A stretch of 64,000 nucleotides of DNA from Shewanella basaltis (GTDB lineage: Bacteria > Pseudomonadota > Gammaproteobacteria > Enterobacterales > Shewanellaceae): positions 42,213 to 106,212 of the forward strand of contig NZ_JAKILA010000018.1 of NCBI RefSeq assembly GCF_023283885.1. Direction: 5' to 3'. Each line of letters opens with the position of its first letter. Position 1 is the stretch's first letter. Below are positions 17,745-26,963 of the stretch, piece by piece. The position numbers were made by a program, and so were the translations under genes. The notes under the pieces are model-generated. The model was not told the origin of the DNA, did not search any database, and saw only the letters and a program-made list of their open reading frames with translations.

Positions 17745-20594
17745 ATGCAAAACCAAAGTAACAAGGTGTTATCTGCAGCGCTAGTAGAAACGGCAGATCG
17801 TTACTGGTTAAGACTATGCGAAGTTTGGCCTGAAGCTAAAACAGCGCTGTCGGCCAAGCAACAGCAAGAGTTAATGTCGGTTTTTGCATTGAGTGATTTT
17901 ATCGCCGAGCAATTATGCCGTCATCCACAATGGATTTCCCAGCTATTTGATGGCTTGCTAGATGAAGTGGTTCGTAGTCAGTTTGATATTGAATTGCATG
18001 CACTTTTAGAAGACGTTACCCAGGAAGAACAGGCCAAATCTGTATTGCGTCGATATCGCAATCTGCAAATGGTGCGCCTAGCGTGGCGCGATTTTTTAAA
18101 CTATGCCAAGGTTGAGGCATCATTACTCGACTTGTCTGCGCTTGCTGAAGCTCTTGTTATTGCTGGCCGCGACTGGGTCTATAAAGACATGTGCAAGCAA
18201 TTTGGCACGCCAACGAGTGCAGATGGAAAGCCGCAACCCCTACTTATTTTAGGTATGGGAAAACTCGGTGGTCGTGAACTGAACTTTTCATCCGACATCG
18301 ATTTAATTTTTACCTTTCCTGAACACGGCGAAACCGTGGGAGGGCGCCGGACTCAAGATAACCAACAGTTTTTTATCAAAATGGGTCAACGTTTGGTGAA
18401 TATTCTTGATCAAGTCACCGTTGATGGGTTTGTGTTTCGTGTTGATATGCGCTTGCGTCCTTATGGCGAAAGTGGGCCGTTAGTGGTCAGTTTTAGTGGG
18501 CTTGAGGATTACTATCAAGAGCAAGGGCGTGATTGGGAACGCTATGCCATGGTCAAAGCTCGCGTGTTAGGCCCTTGGAGTGGTTATTGCGACGAGCTGC
18601 ATGACTTGCTGCGCCCATTTGTGTATCGCCGTTATATCGACTTCTCGGCAATCGAATCGCTACGTAAAATGAAGCAATTGATTGCTCAGGAAGTAAGACG
18701 CAGACAATTAACCGACAACATTAAATTGGGTGCTGGTGGGATCCGCGAAGTCGAATTCGTGGTGCAAAGTTTTCAATTAATTCGTGGTGGTCGTGAACCT
18801 GCGTTACGTCAGCAAAGTTTATTCGGTGCTATTGATACCTTATACAGCCTTGGGCAATTAGAATACCTTGCTGTTGATGAGCTTAAACACAGCTATATAC
18901 TGCTACGCCGAGTGGAAAACTTACTGCAAGCCATTGGCGACAAGCAAACACAAACGTTACCCAATAACCCGCTAGACTGGCAACGATTGTGCGTGCCGCT
19001 CAAACTCGAAGATGAAGCGCAGTTACGTGAGCAAATTAATGAGGCCATGGCGACCATTCATGGGCATTTTAATGCCACAGTGGGGGGCAGTGATAATCAA
19101 GATTATAATGATCACTGGTCGTCATTGTTTTGGAATATTCAGCAAGATGATGATGCGGTAACACTCCTGCAAGAGCAACAAATAGACGATGAAGCCCTAT
19201 GGCCATTACTCAGCGATTGGCGCCAAACAGTGGCTAAGCGGTCAATTGGTCCTCGTGGTCGTGAAACGCTCGACAAACTCATGCCGAAGTTGCTCGAAGA
19301 GTTGTTTAATCAGTCTACCCCTAGCCTAGCTTTTAAGCCTGTGTCTAATGTGCTGGATAAAATTTTAACCCGTACGACATACCTTGAACTACTGTGCGAA
19401 AACCCTGGCGCAAGGCAACAATTAGTGAGTTTGTGTTGTGCCAGTCCGTGGATTGCACGTGAGCTGGCTAATTTCCCCATGCTACTAGATGAGCTTATCG
19501 ATCCATCACAGCTCTATGATATTACCTCTATTGATGACTACCCAAGCGAGCTGCGTCAATACCTACTGCGCGTGCCAGAAGATGATATGGAACAGCAAAT
19601 GGAAGCGCTGCGACAGTTTAAGTTGTCGCAGCAGTTAAAAATTGCCGCTGCGGATGTCACCGGAGTGCTGCCTGTTATGCAGGTTAGCGATCATTTAACT
19701 TTTTTAGCTGAAGCCATTATTGAGCAGGTCGTACTTCAAGCTTGGCACCAGGTTGCGGCTCGACATGGTGTGCCAGAGGGTACAAGTCCAAGTAATATGG
19801 GCTTTGCGGTGATAGGGTACGGTAAGTTAGGTGGTATTGAACTGGGTTATGGCTCAGATTTAGATTTAGTGTTTTTACATGGTCATAGCGGCACAGGTAG
19901 CACCAATGGAGAACGTTCTATTGACAACAGCCACTTTTATTTAAAACTGGCTCAACGTATTGTGCATTTGTTTGCTACTCGCACAACCTCTGGAGAGTTA
20001 TACGAGGTTGATATGCGTTTGCGCCCATCGGGGGCATCGGGTTTGTTGGTGAGCGAAATAGAACAGTTTGGCGAGTATCAATTAACCGAAGCGTGGACGT
20101 GGGAGCATCAAGCGCTGGTGCGCGCCCGTTTTGTATTTGGCGACAATGCACTCGCTGCAAGGTTTAGTGAGGTTCGTGGGCAAATATTGCAACAAAAACG
20201 TGATCAACACGAGCTGGCAAAATCTGTTCGCGATATGCGCACTAAAATGCGCGATCATTTACTGCAAGTGGAGCCTGGACAGTTTGATCTTAAGCAAAGT
20301 GCTGGTGGTATTGCTGACATTGAATTTATTGCTCAGTACTTGGTATTGGCTTATGCGCATCAGCATCATGAATTGACCATTTGGTCCGATAATGTGAGAA
20401 TTTTCGAAGTGTTAGCCGACCTGGAGTTAATTCCGGTAATGCATGCGCAACATCTTACACAAACCTATTGTTGGCTACGTGATGAAAATCATGAGCTCAC
20501 GTTACAGCAATTACCTGGCAAGTTACCACATCAAAGTGTGGAGCGAAAAACTGACGCAGTCATTGAAATTTACAACGACATTTTACAGCCATAA
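17745..20594 (+). CDS. glnE: Glutamine synthetase adenylyltransferase/deadenylylase
   Basis: This is the bifunctional enzyme that attaches and removes AMP on glutamine synthetase in response to PII and glutamine. It has 949 aa, the standard length. Two nucleotidyltransferase domains are visible: [20 protein letters not shown] near residue 170 (deadenylylase half) and [20 protein letters not shown] near 690 (adenylylase half). Each is followed by the [13 protein letters not shown] or [12 protein letters not shown] motif and a [13 protein letters not shown] helix. It is a single gene, divergent from the lipoprotein operon. Confidence 0.97.
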   Translation: MQNQSNKVLSAALVETADRYWLRLCEVWPEAKTALSAKQQQELMSVFALSDFIAEQLCRHPQWISQLFDGLLDEVVRSQFDIELHALLEDVTQEEQAKSVLRRYRNLQMVRLAWRDFLNYAKVEASLLDLSALAEALVIAGRDWVYKDMCKQFGTPTSADGKPQPLLILGMGKLGGRELNFSSDIDLIFTFPEHGETVGGRRTQDNQQFFIKMGQRLVNILDQVTVDGFVFRVDMRLRPYGESGPLVVSFSGLEDYYQEQGRDWERYAMVKARVLGPWSGYCDELHDLLRPFVYRRYIDFSAIESLRKMKQLIAQEVRRRQLTDNIKLGAGGIREVEFVVQSFQLIRGGREPALRQQSLFGAIDTLYSLGQLEYLAVDELKHSYILLRRVENLLQAIGDKQTQTLPNNPLDWQRLCVPLKLEDEAQLREQINEAMATIHGHFNATVGGSDNQDYNDHWSSLFWNIQQDDDAVTLLQEQQIDDEALWPLLSDWRQTVAKRSIGPRGRETLDKLMPKLLEELFNQSTPSLAFKPVSNVLDKILTRTTYLELLCENPGARQQLVSLCCASPWIARELANFPMLLDELIDPSQLYDITSIDDYPSELRQYLLRVPEDDMEQQMEALRQFKLSQQLKIAAADVTGVLPVMQVSDHLTFLAEAIIEQVVLQAWHQVAARHGVPEGTSPSNMGFAVIGYGKLGGIELGYGSDLDLVFLHGHSGTGSTNGERSIDNSHFYLKLAQRIVHLFATRTTSGELYEVDMRLRPSGASGLLVSEIEQFGEYQLTEAWTWEHQALVRARFVFGDNALAARFSEVRGQILQQKRDQHELAKSVRDMRTKMRDHLLQVEPGQFDLKQSAGGIADIEFIAQYLVLAYAHQHHELTIWSDNVRIFEVLADLELIPVMHAQHLTQTYCWLRDENHELTLQQLPGKLPHQSVERKTDAVIEIYNDILQP

Positions 20595-20645
20595 CAGGAT
20601 GGCAAACTGCGCTTCATACTGATGTGGCTCGAGCATGAAATTAAA

Positions 20646-20675
20646 CAGGCCTACTGTGAATATTCAGTAGGCCTG
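20646..20675. terminator. Bidirectional hairpin after glnE
   Basis: A perfect 11-bp stem CAGGCCTACTG / CAGTAGGCCTG with an 8-nt loop lies between the convergent glnE and the bicarbonate permease gene. The T-rich side (TTTAATTT) is on the minus strand. Confidence 0.7.
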
Positions 20676-20681
20676 ATACTT

Positions 20682-20875
20682 AACCTGAGTTTGGGATAAG
20701 GGATAAACTTATACTATTTAAAATCAACATGTTACCTTTCCACTTTCAAGCTTGTCATTTGTTCTGCTAACAAGGCGAATTGACGCGTCAATAGCTAGCC
20801 TATTGCAAGTCGATTCAACGCAGTTAACAGGGCAAAGGACTGTTTGCAAGGCGTTTATTATCCCGAACTCAGGTT
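20682..20875 (-). mobile_element. MITE, subfamily B (194 bp)
   Basis: The ends are AACCTGAGTTTGGGATAA and TTATCCCGAACTCAGGTT. It is flanked by exact direct repeats ACTT (20678-20681 and 20876-20879). It is non-coding, lies in reverse orientation relative to 35154-35349, and ends 2 nt from the permease stop codon. Confidence 0.88.
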
Positions 20876-20877
20876 AC

Positions 20878-21831
20878 TTACATTAACAGTTGTTCAATCC
20901 ACATTTGATAAAGTGGCAAGCCAATAAGCACATTTACAGGGAATGTAATTCCGAGGGAAGCCAGCATTGCAAGACCAATATTCGCGTCAGGGATCGCGGC
21001 TTTAATTGCTGCAGGTGCAGCAATGTAAGAAGCACTGGCACTTAAGCCTGCTAACACTAAAATACTGCCAGAGGGTAATTCAAGGGCAAAGCCTAAGGCG
21101 ATCCCGACCCACGCCAATACAAACGGTGCCACTGCTGCAAATACCAATAGTCGCCATTGTTTGTAAGGGATAGGAAAGCACACCTTGGCAGTACTGATCC
21201 CCATTTCTAATAAAAATAGCGCGAGTAAGGTTTTGAATCCTGCGAGCAACATGGGCGTTAGTGGTGCCATGCCAGAAGATCCGTATATCCAGCCTATCAC
21301 CACACCACCGCATAACAACACTACGCCACGGCTTGTGAGCGCTTCATGCAAAATACTGCCAGCAGAAGAGTGCACTTCACTGCCAGCAATTTTAGCTTGT
21401 AGGTAACGGTGTAACCACAACATGATAATAATCGCTGGCAACTCAAGTAAAACCAAATATAAGGTTGTTTCTGGTCGGAGTGGCCATTGTGATTTGTCGA
21501 CCATTGCCATCACAACCGCGAATGTACCAGCACTTACCGAACCATAATGGGCGGCAATACTGATGGCTTCTTTTTGTGGCAGTTTGATCAGTTTTCTCAG
21601 TAATGGATACAAGCTAAGTGGGATAATAAATCCCAACGCAATCACTGCAAGTAGTTCTGATATTGCTAAATTAGCTGTCTCGCCGTGTAACGCCATACCG
21701 CCTTTGAGGCCGAGGGTTAACATCAATAAAATAGACAGGGTTTCGTAGGTGGCTTTGGGGACTTTTAAATCTGATTTAATCAATCCAGCAATTAAACCGA
21801 GCGCAAAAAAAGCAATTACAATATCAGGCAT
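20878..21831 (-). CDS. Sodium-dependent bicarbonate permease, SbtA/DUF897 family
   Basis: The 317-aa integral membrane protein has about ten hydrophobic segments. Its start MPDIVIAFFALGLIAGLIKS and the LKVP...YETLSILLMLTLGLKGG region match the SbtA-like family of Na+/HCO3- symporters. No SbtB-type PII partner gene is adjacent; the divergent neighbour is a small DUF3081-like protein. The stop codon is only 2 nt from a MITE, which with the hairpin at 20646 supplies its 3' end. The substrate is inferred from the family. Confidence 0.85.
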   Translation of the reverse strand: MPDIVIAFFALGLIAGLIKSDLKVPKATYETLSILLMLTLGLKGGMALHGETANLAISELLAVIALGFIIPLSLYPLLRKLIKLPQKEAISIAAHYGSVSAGTFAVVMAMVDKSQWPLRPETTLYLVLLELPAIIIMLWLHRYLQAKIAGSEVHSSAGSILHEALTSRGVVLLCGGVVIGWIYGSSGMAPLTPMLLAGFKTLLALFLLEMGISTAKVCFPIPYKQWRLLVFAAVAPFVLAWVGIALGFALELPSGSILVLAGLSASASYIAAPAAIKAAIPDANIGLAMLASLGITFPVNVLIGLPLYQMWIEQLLM

Positions 21832-21980
21832 AGTATCGGGTCTGTCTGTTATTTAAGTATGGCGATTTTGCCTTGTTGTATTGCTAAAGGGAACTGTTTT
21901 AGCATTTATTTTAAGACTATTGGACAGTATTGTCTTTGTAGGCGTATTGTAGGGTGAGTGATATTTATAGGATGCATATT

Positions 21981-22292
21981 ATGAAAAACGAAATAGATAT
22001 TCACCGCGCACTAAAAGTGTTTAATAAAGTGACTCAATACGGTGAGAAACGAATGACTGCTAACACAGATGCTAAAGCGAGTGTGTTTGGCAGCGATTAC
22101 TATTTGTGTGGTATCAGTGCACAAACTGATCACGATGGTTACACCATTGTGCTGTCGGATGCACAAGTGAGTTTAACGGTGTTTTTTCACAACAAATATC
22201 AGTTTGAATATCCATCTAATGATGCTTTAGACAACTTTTTACGCCGCTTTAATGACGTTGAAAATTATCAAGCTGCACCAATAGATGCGTGA
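21981..22292 (+). CDS. DUF3081-like small protein
   Basis: The protein has 103 aa from the ATG at 21981, which has AGGA 8 nt upstream; a GTG at 21954 in the same frame is less likely. It begins MKNEIDIHRALKVFNKVTQY and has DHDGYTIVLSDAQVSLTVFF followed by FHNKYQFEYPS, consistent with the small DUF3081 proteins common in Shewanella and Vibrio. It is soluble and its function is unknown. It is divergent from the bicarbonate permease. Confidence 0.72.
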   Translation: MKNEIDIHRALKVFNKVTQYGEKRMTANTDAKASVFGSDYYLCGISAQTDHDGYTIVLSDAQVSLTVFFHNKYQFEYPSNDALDNFLRRFNDVENYQAAPIDA

Positions 22293-23032
22293 TAGAAAGT
22301 CGATAAATTCAGCCGCTACGCTCGCTCCCTTACTGGCGTCGCCCGTGTTTCAATTTAGTTTGGCGGCTAAACGTTTGTCTCGATTTAAGCGCCAACTCAA
22401 TTAGCAAGCGGCGACAGTGTATGACAACGGTCACTTTTTGATGACAGCGTTTATCAACTAAGCAAATAGCTCTTGCAGTGATGCTCACTAATCTGTCGAT
22501 TTCCGCCCTTTTTGTGTCCCTCAACGCCCTTATCATGCAGCAAGCTTACCGCCTAATAGCAGTTATTAGGCTTAAACTGAGTATTGCTGTTTAATCAACC
22601 TCAGCTCAGGATAACAAACGCCTTTCAAGCAGTCCTTTGCCTTGCTCACTGCGTTGAATTAACTTGCAATAGGCTAGCTATTGACGCGTTAATTCGCCTT
22701 GTTAGCAAAACAAATCACAAGCTTGACTGTGGATTTTAGTCAATCTATTGATTTATATCGTTATCAATACATCTCTTATCCAGAGTTGGGGTTAATCACA
22801 TGCTAATAAGGATTGGTATAACACTCATATTCTTTTGCGTTAATAAGTCATTGGTGAGGCGATTTATGCTTAGCAGGTAAGGGGATAAGGATATGTGCAC
22901 CACTTAAGGTGAATTGTTGAACTGGGTAATATTGCATAAATCGTATGCTTTATTATGCAGCACATTTCCTTTAAGCTTTAAGGTTACCTGTAACAATTTA
23001 TTAACCCTAATCAAACCCGAAAAGGATACTAA
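22293..23032. other. Gene-free interval with MITE upstream of the bactofilin gene
   Basis: The segment 22310-22545 is slightly GC-richer and carries only a 68-codon minus-strand frame of unlikely composition (Arg/Cys-rich, no ribosome binding site), probably not a gene. A hairpin GCCTAATA / TATTAGGC lies at 22551-22571 without a T-run. The MITE covers 22597-22793. 22794-23032 is the leader of the bactofilin gene. Confidence 0.55.
22597..22793 (+). mobile_element. MITE, subfamily A (197 bp)
   Basis: The left end AACCTCAGCTCAGGATAA and the right end TTATCCAGAGTTGGGGTT are imperfect terminal inverted repeats. Exact direct repeats AATC flank it (22593-22596 and 22794-22797). It is near-identical to 2596-2792. 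Confidence 0.88.
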
Positions 23033-23797
23033 GTGAATAATAAGAATAAGGGGATAACCTATATAGGTGCCGATATGTCATTAGAAGGAGACATGTCTAT
23101 TAAGGGGCCTGCCATTATTGCTGGTAAAACAAAAGGCAGAATTACCTCAAGTCATCACATCAATATTGACATAGGTGGCCAGGTTGAAGGTGAAATATTT
23201 TGCCAAGAAATCCGTGTATCAGGCACGTTTAAAGGTAAATTACACTGTAACAAGTTAGTGATTGTCAGCTCTGGTGTTGTCGATGGCGAAGTGGCCAGTC
23301 ATCAGATGGAAATATACGATGGTGGTCAGTTTATTGGGATGCGAACTAAAGGGCCGGAGTCATCTGAGTTACCTCTGTCTGAGCATGGGGACGCTGCAAC
23401 TGACATGCCCCAAATGACAAAATCACCTACACAAACGTCATCCAAATGGGCTTATGCTGCAGTCGCCGGTGCAATAGTGCTTGGTGGTGTTTTATTATTA
23501 CCTAAAATGCAGTCGGCAATTAATTCGCCAGAAACAGCCGCGGCGCAACTTGAGCACAACTCACCAGCTTTAGATCATATCACTGAAGATGCCGCAGCAC
23601 TCTTGTATGATGTTGAGCAGCAAAGCGCCTTTGCAGAGCAGCGAGAAGAACTTATTGGCGCTGGGCAAAGCGACATCAACACCGCGATGGAAGACTTACA
23701 CGCCCTTGAGCATGCAAATCAAAGCTTGGCTGAAACCGATGATACTTCGGTGTCAGAAGATAACGTCATAGCAGACTCATCATTAAATAATCCTTAA
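23033..23797 (+). CDS. Bactofilin-like polymer-forming protein with a membrane segment
   Basis: The 254-aa protein starts at a GTG with AAAGGA about 6 nt upstream. Residues ~8-105 form the right-handed beta-helix bactofilin domain with hydrophobic periodicity (MSLEGDMSIKGPAIIAGKTK; GGQVEGEIFCQEIRVSG). A polar linker follows, then one membrane helix at 139-157 (YAAVAGAIVLGGVLLL) and a 95-residue acidic Ala/Glu/Gln-rich tail. Most bactofilins lack a C-terminal membrane helix and tail, so this one may tether the polymer to the membrane or place its tail in the periplasm. The neighbouring gene (converging) is an L,D-transpeptidase. Confidence 0.85.
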   Translation: MNNKNKGITYIGADMSLEGDMSIKGPAIIAGKTKGRITSSHHINIDIGGQVEGEIFCQEIRVSGTFKGKLHCNKLVIVSSGVVDGEVASHQMEIYDGGQFIGMRTKGPESSELPLSEHGDAATDMPQMTKSPTQTSSKWAYAAVAGAIVLGGVLLLPKMQSAINSPETAAAQLEHNSPALDHITEDAAALLYDVEQQSAFAEQREELIGAGQSDINTAMEDLHALEHANQSLAETDDTSVSEDNVIADSSLNNP

Positions 23798-23810
23798 GCG
23801 TTATCGAAAA

Positions 23811-23852
23811 AAATGGCTTAATAACCAGTATTAACGCTGGTCATTAAGCCAT
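23811..23852. terminator. Bidirectional terminator between bactofilin and L,D-transpeptidase genes
   Basis: A long stem AAATGGCTTAAT-A-ACCAG / CTGGT-C-ATTAAGCCATTT with an 8-nt loop is seen. On the minus strand it is followed by seven Ts, so it clearly ends the transpeptidase transcript. Confidence 0.85.
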
Positions 23853-23886
23853 TTGTGCTTGATAAGATTAGTTAAAATACGGTCGA

Positions 23887-24807
23887 TTACGGGTTAATGC
23901 GAGTTGGCATACCGTTACGTATTTCTAATGTGCGCTTTAATGTCATCGAATCCGTTTCTGGATGAGCTAAAAAGCGTGTCATGTCTTTGTCTAATGTTAA
24001 TGATACAGGCTCTTTTGAATCAAACTCAGCTTGAGTTTTAGACAACGGCTCGTGTACCTCAATATATCGGCTACCGTCAGGTTCTGCTGTGGCTTTAATT
24101 GGCTTGTTTAAAAACTCAACGCGGGTACCAACAGGTACGGTTTCAAATAAGTGTTTAATGTCATCATCGCGTAAGCGGATACACCCCGAACTCACACGAA
24201 GACCAATACCAAAGGTCGCGTTGGTGCCGTGTATAGCAAATAAGTTACCCACATACAGAGCGTATAAACCCATTGGGTTGTCAGGGCCTGCTGGCCACAC
24301 TGCGGGTAGGGTAATACCGTTTGCCGCATAAATTCTACGCGTGTTAGCGGTAGGTGTCCAAGTGGGTCTTTCACGTTTACGTTGTACTGTTGTCACCCAG
24401 TTTTCAGGGGTATCACGGCCGATTTGGCCAATACCAATAGGTAACACCTCAACAATATTTTTACCCTTAGGATAATAATAAAGGCGCATTTCTGCTGAGT
24501 TAATCACAATGCCTTCCCGCTTAGTGTCAGGCAAAATTAACTGATGAGGAATAATAAGCGTGCTGCCAGGTTTGGGTAAGAATGGGTCTACACCAGGGTT
24601 TGCTTCGATAAGGTTTGTTAACCCTAATTGAAATTCTGCAGCAATTTGCTCCAGTGTAAGTTTGCCTTCTTGTGGCACCACATAATACTGGTTTTCGCCA
24701 ACTAATTTACTGCCATTCGCCGGTAAGCGGTATTCGACTGCAGCACTTGAAAAGCTTAACATTATTGCAGACGCGGCAACGAATGCAGTGCGTAACGAAT
24801 TCATCAT
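23887..24807 (-). CDS. L,D-transpeptidase with LysM domain (YkuD family)
   Basis: This 306-aa exported enzyme forms peptidoglycan or lipoprotein cross-links. A signal peptide covers about residues 1-22 ([16 protein letters not shown]). A LysM domain lies at about 40-88. The YkuD catalytic domain covers about 97-232 with H193 (AIHGTN) and the nucleophile Cys209 in [11 protein letters not shown]. This architecture matches the E. coli ErfK/YbiS/YcfS group, which attaches Braun-type lipoprotein, but I cannot choose a paralogue. The start could be either of two adjacent ATGs. Confidence 0.93.
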   Translation of the reverse strand: MMNSLRTAFVAASAIMLSFSSAAVEYRLPANGSKLVGENQYYVVPQEGKLTLEQIAAEFQLGLTNLIEANPGVDPFLPKPGSTLIIPHQLILPDTKREGIVINSAEMRLYYYPKGKNIVEVLPIGIGQIGRDTPENWVTTVQRKRERPTWTPTANTRRIYAANGITLPAVWPAGPDNPMGLYALYVGNLFAIHGTNATFGIGLRVSSGCIRLRDDDIKHLFETVPVGTRVEFLNKPIKATAEPDGSRYIEVHEPLSKTQAEFDSKEPVSLTLDKDMTRFLAHPETDSMTLKRTLEIRNGMPTRINP

Positions 24808-25130
24808 AAGGGGGTTATCATTCCTAAAAATAGACGTTATATAAGTCAGAGTACAATATCTTGCGAAGCTTGACTATTGAATAGCGCGCATCCTTACTTA
24901 TTACGGCTAATATTTCAACTGATTTTTTTGCACTTTAGCCATTTAAATCTCAAGTGTTTTGTTAAACGGTGCAAGTTGCCTAAGATAAGCTTGTGGCCTC
25001 ATGCGGTTGCAGGGCAATAGACCTTAAGTGGCTTAATACTTAGGGGTAAATTGACGGTGAATTTTAAATGTTACATCTCGTAAGTTGTTGTGTGGGTTAA
25101 GATGTTGCTAATTGTTTAACGGGGCTTTTT
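24808..25130. other. Intergenic stretch, nothing recognised
   Basis: This AT-rich 323-bp interval holds the upstream region of the L,D-transpeptidase gene and the 3' flank of the small Trp-rich protein gene. I see no gene, repeat or clear hairpin. Confidence 0.5.
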
Positions 25131-25346
25131 TTATTGCCAGCCTATTTTCCACTGCTGCGGATCTTTTAAATCGCGCCACTCAATAGCAAATTCAGCGGCA
25201 TTTATTTCTGCGCGAATAATGCATTCAATCACATTTTGCAGTTCATCATATTCCACTTTAATAACAGTAAAGTGCTTAAGCTTATTGACCACCTCAACTT
25301 TAGTCCATTTGCTGTGAAGTAATTTTTTAGGATGAATTTGATTCAT
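25131..25346 (-). CDS. Trp-rich small protein, TIGR02450 family
   Basis: The protein has 71 aa from the ATG at 25346; the longer frame upstream lacks family similarity. The pattern KLLHSKWTKVEVVNKLKHF ... EWRDLKDPQQWKIGWQ matches the small Trp-rich TIGR02450 proteins of gammaproteobacteria, whose function is unknown. No signal peptide or membrane segment is present. It lies just downstream of the HAD gene on the same strand. Confidence 0.78.
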   Translation of the reverse strand: MNQIHPKKLLHSKWTKVEVVNKLKHFTVIKVEYDELQNVIECIIRAEINAAEFAIEWRDLKDPQQWKIGWQ

Positions 25347-25392
25347 TGTTTTCTCACATTTAAAGGTTATTGACGACGATGTTAGTGCCAGA

Positions 25393-25968
25393 TTACTGGA
25401 TAAATGGCAGTAATTGGTTGAGCTCTTCAATCACAATATCAGCAAGCTCTTGATAGCGCTTGTCTACGCCGTGAGTAATTAAACAGGCAATCATGCCGGC
25501 ATTATTAGCCGCTTGAATATCATATAAATAGTCACCAACATACATAATAAATTCAGGTGCTATTTGCCATTGATTAGCGATAGCTAATAATGCATCGGGT
25601 GCAGGTTTTGCTGGGTAGTCTTCTCGGGTTAACACCTGTTCAATCGCGATGGCATTTTGTTTTATTTTCATTGTACTGGCCGCAAGGCTATTACGGGTGA
25701 CAATCGCTGTTGGTAGTTTTGCTGTGTCAATGGCGTTAATTAATTCAGCCATGCCCTTAATCGGTTTTGCGGTGATTGCGTCTTGGTATTCATGCTCAAT
25801 AATAATGTCATTGGCACGTGCCTGGCTGGTTTGACAGCCTAATTCATCAACGTATTTGAGTAGGTCGATGCCTTCAGGGCAGCCTATTTGTTGGCGAATT
25901 AACTCAAAATCTAAACTCGATTCAACTAGGGTGCCGTCTAGGTCGAAAATGATGCCTTTAATTTGCAT
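25393..25968 (-). CDS. HAD-superfamily hydrolase, phosphoglycolate phosphatase-like
   Basis: The protein has 191 aa from the ATG at 25968 (a TTG at 25980 is in frame). HAD motif I is IIFDLDGTL near residue 8, motif II is AIVTRNS, and motifs III/IV are PAKPAPDALL and MYVGDYLYDIQAANNAG. The cap is small and alpha-helical (subfamily IA). It probably dephosphorylates a small metabolite; the substrate cannot be told. Confidence 0.88.
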   Translation of the reverse strand: MQIKGIIFDLDGTLVESSLDFELIRQQIGCPEGIDLLKYVDELGCQTSQARANDIIIEHEYQDAITAKPIKGMAELINAIDTAKLPTAIVTRNSLAASTMKIKQNAIAIEQVLTREDYPAKPAPDALLAIANQWQIAPEFIMYVGDYLYDIQAANNAGMIACLITHGVDKRYQELADIVIEELNQLLPFIQ

Positions 25969-26022
25969 AGGTAATGTCAATGTTTAGCCTTTATGTTGCC
26001 GATAAGCGTGAAGCGATTATTG

Positions 26023-26604
26023 TTAGTCGTCAAATGCGACAGAGTGTAACTCAATTGCAAAAGGGCCTTGTTGTTTTTGTGCAACTAGAAAGCCTATTCG
26101 CCCAATATCGATTAAGTTTAATATGGGTGAGTTGTTGATCTCTCGCCCTCGAAAGCTGACCGTAAAATGTTCAGCTGTAAACGTGTGCTCAGTAAGTAAG
26201 CCTGCTTGTGTGGTAAAATTAGCGACATAGGCTTCACCATAAGACAGTGCGGGTGTTTTTAAGCGCAACTGGTAAACCTTACCGTCTCCCCTAACTGTGA
26301 TGGTGAGCTTTGAAGCAGAAGCGAGATTTGGGCTAAAGCGAGATTCTGTAGATGCAAATCCACCGTTATTTTCTAACGATACAGATCCGGTAAATAACAT
26401 GGCTTGCTGTGGAGTCTGGGTCATTTTACTCTGGGATATGCCACCCATTACAGTGTCATTATTAATATCCCAGTGGCTAAAATGACGTTCATTGATAAAA
26501 TGAAATAACATATCATCCTCATTCGCACTGTATGCAGAATTCATGAACAATAATGCAGCGATTAACCCACCGCTGCGGCTTTTATCTGTAGTAAAGGCTA
26601 GCAT
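26023..26604 (-). CDS. CIA30 family protein
   Basis: The 193-aa protein has a probable signal peptide (about residues 1-26, ending SAYSA). A CIA30-type beta-sandwich follows: NDTVMGGISQSKM, GSVSLENNGGFAS, the strand KLTITVRGDG, and FTVSFRGREINN. The family is named after a complex I assembly factor in eukaryotes; bacterial members are uncharacterised and galactose-binding-like. AGAGGA lies 8 nt upstream of the ATG. It is monocistronic or shared with the HAD gene. Confidence 0.85.
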   Translation of the reverse strand: MLAFTTDKSRSGGLIAALLFMNSAYSANEDDMLFHFINERHFSHWDINNDTVMGGISQSKMTQTPQQAMLFTGSVSLENNGGFASTESRFSPNLASASKLTITVRGDGKVYQLRLKTPALSYGEAYVANFTTQAGLLTEHTFTAEHFTVSFRGREINNSPILNLIDIGRIGFLVAQKQQGPFAIELHSVAFDD

Positions 26605-26873
26605 TATTTATCCTCTCATTCTTATTGTTTTCTCTTTGCCAAGTTAATCACCAGGCAAAAAAATGGCTTATCAGGGTGAGGGATAAGCCAAAGGTCTTAC
26701 GGAGGTTGGTTGCACTTGCATACAGGGTTAAATCGGGTGATTTAATAACAACTTGTGTAATAAGTGAGTATATAAACACTAATTACGTTATCTTTTACGT
26801 CAGCTATTTGCATTTGGTTCAGTTTATTTGTGATTAAATGTGCATCACTCTTTGTACAAGGAGGGATCTTAAG
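26605..26873. other. Intergenic leader of the endonuclease-family gene
   Basis: This region contains the AT-rich upstream sequence of the plus-strand unit. A TGTGA-N10-ATCAC-like half-palindrome lies near 26830-26848, too poor to call a CRP site. Otherwise I see nothing. Confidence 0.4.
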
Positions 26874-26963
26874 TTGAGTCAGTTTGTGTATGTAGGTTAT
26901 TCGACAAATCAAGGTGTTGCCAGTACCCTAGCCGAAGCTTTTATTGGGATGAGTATATGTTAA
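26874..26963 (+). CDS. 29-codon upstream ORF overlapping the endonuclease-family gene
   Basis: TTG at 26874 follows an AAGGAGG (26858-26864) at a 9-nt spacing. The frame LSQFVYVGYSTNQGVASTLA continues to a TAA at 26961-26963, overlapping the next gene's ATG by 7 nt. The downstream gene has only a weak binding site of its own, so this frame could couple translation to it. It may instead be non-functional; there is no homologue I recognise. Confidence 0.4.
   Translation: MSQFVYVGYSTNQGVASTLAEAFIGMSIC

Noticed and set aside
22330..22536. 68-codon Arg/Cys-rich minus-strand frame before the bactofilin gene
   Set aside because: It has no ribosome binding site or recognisable family; treated as non-coding intergenic DNA.
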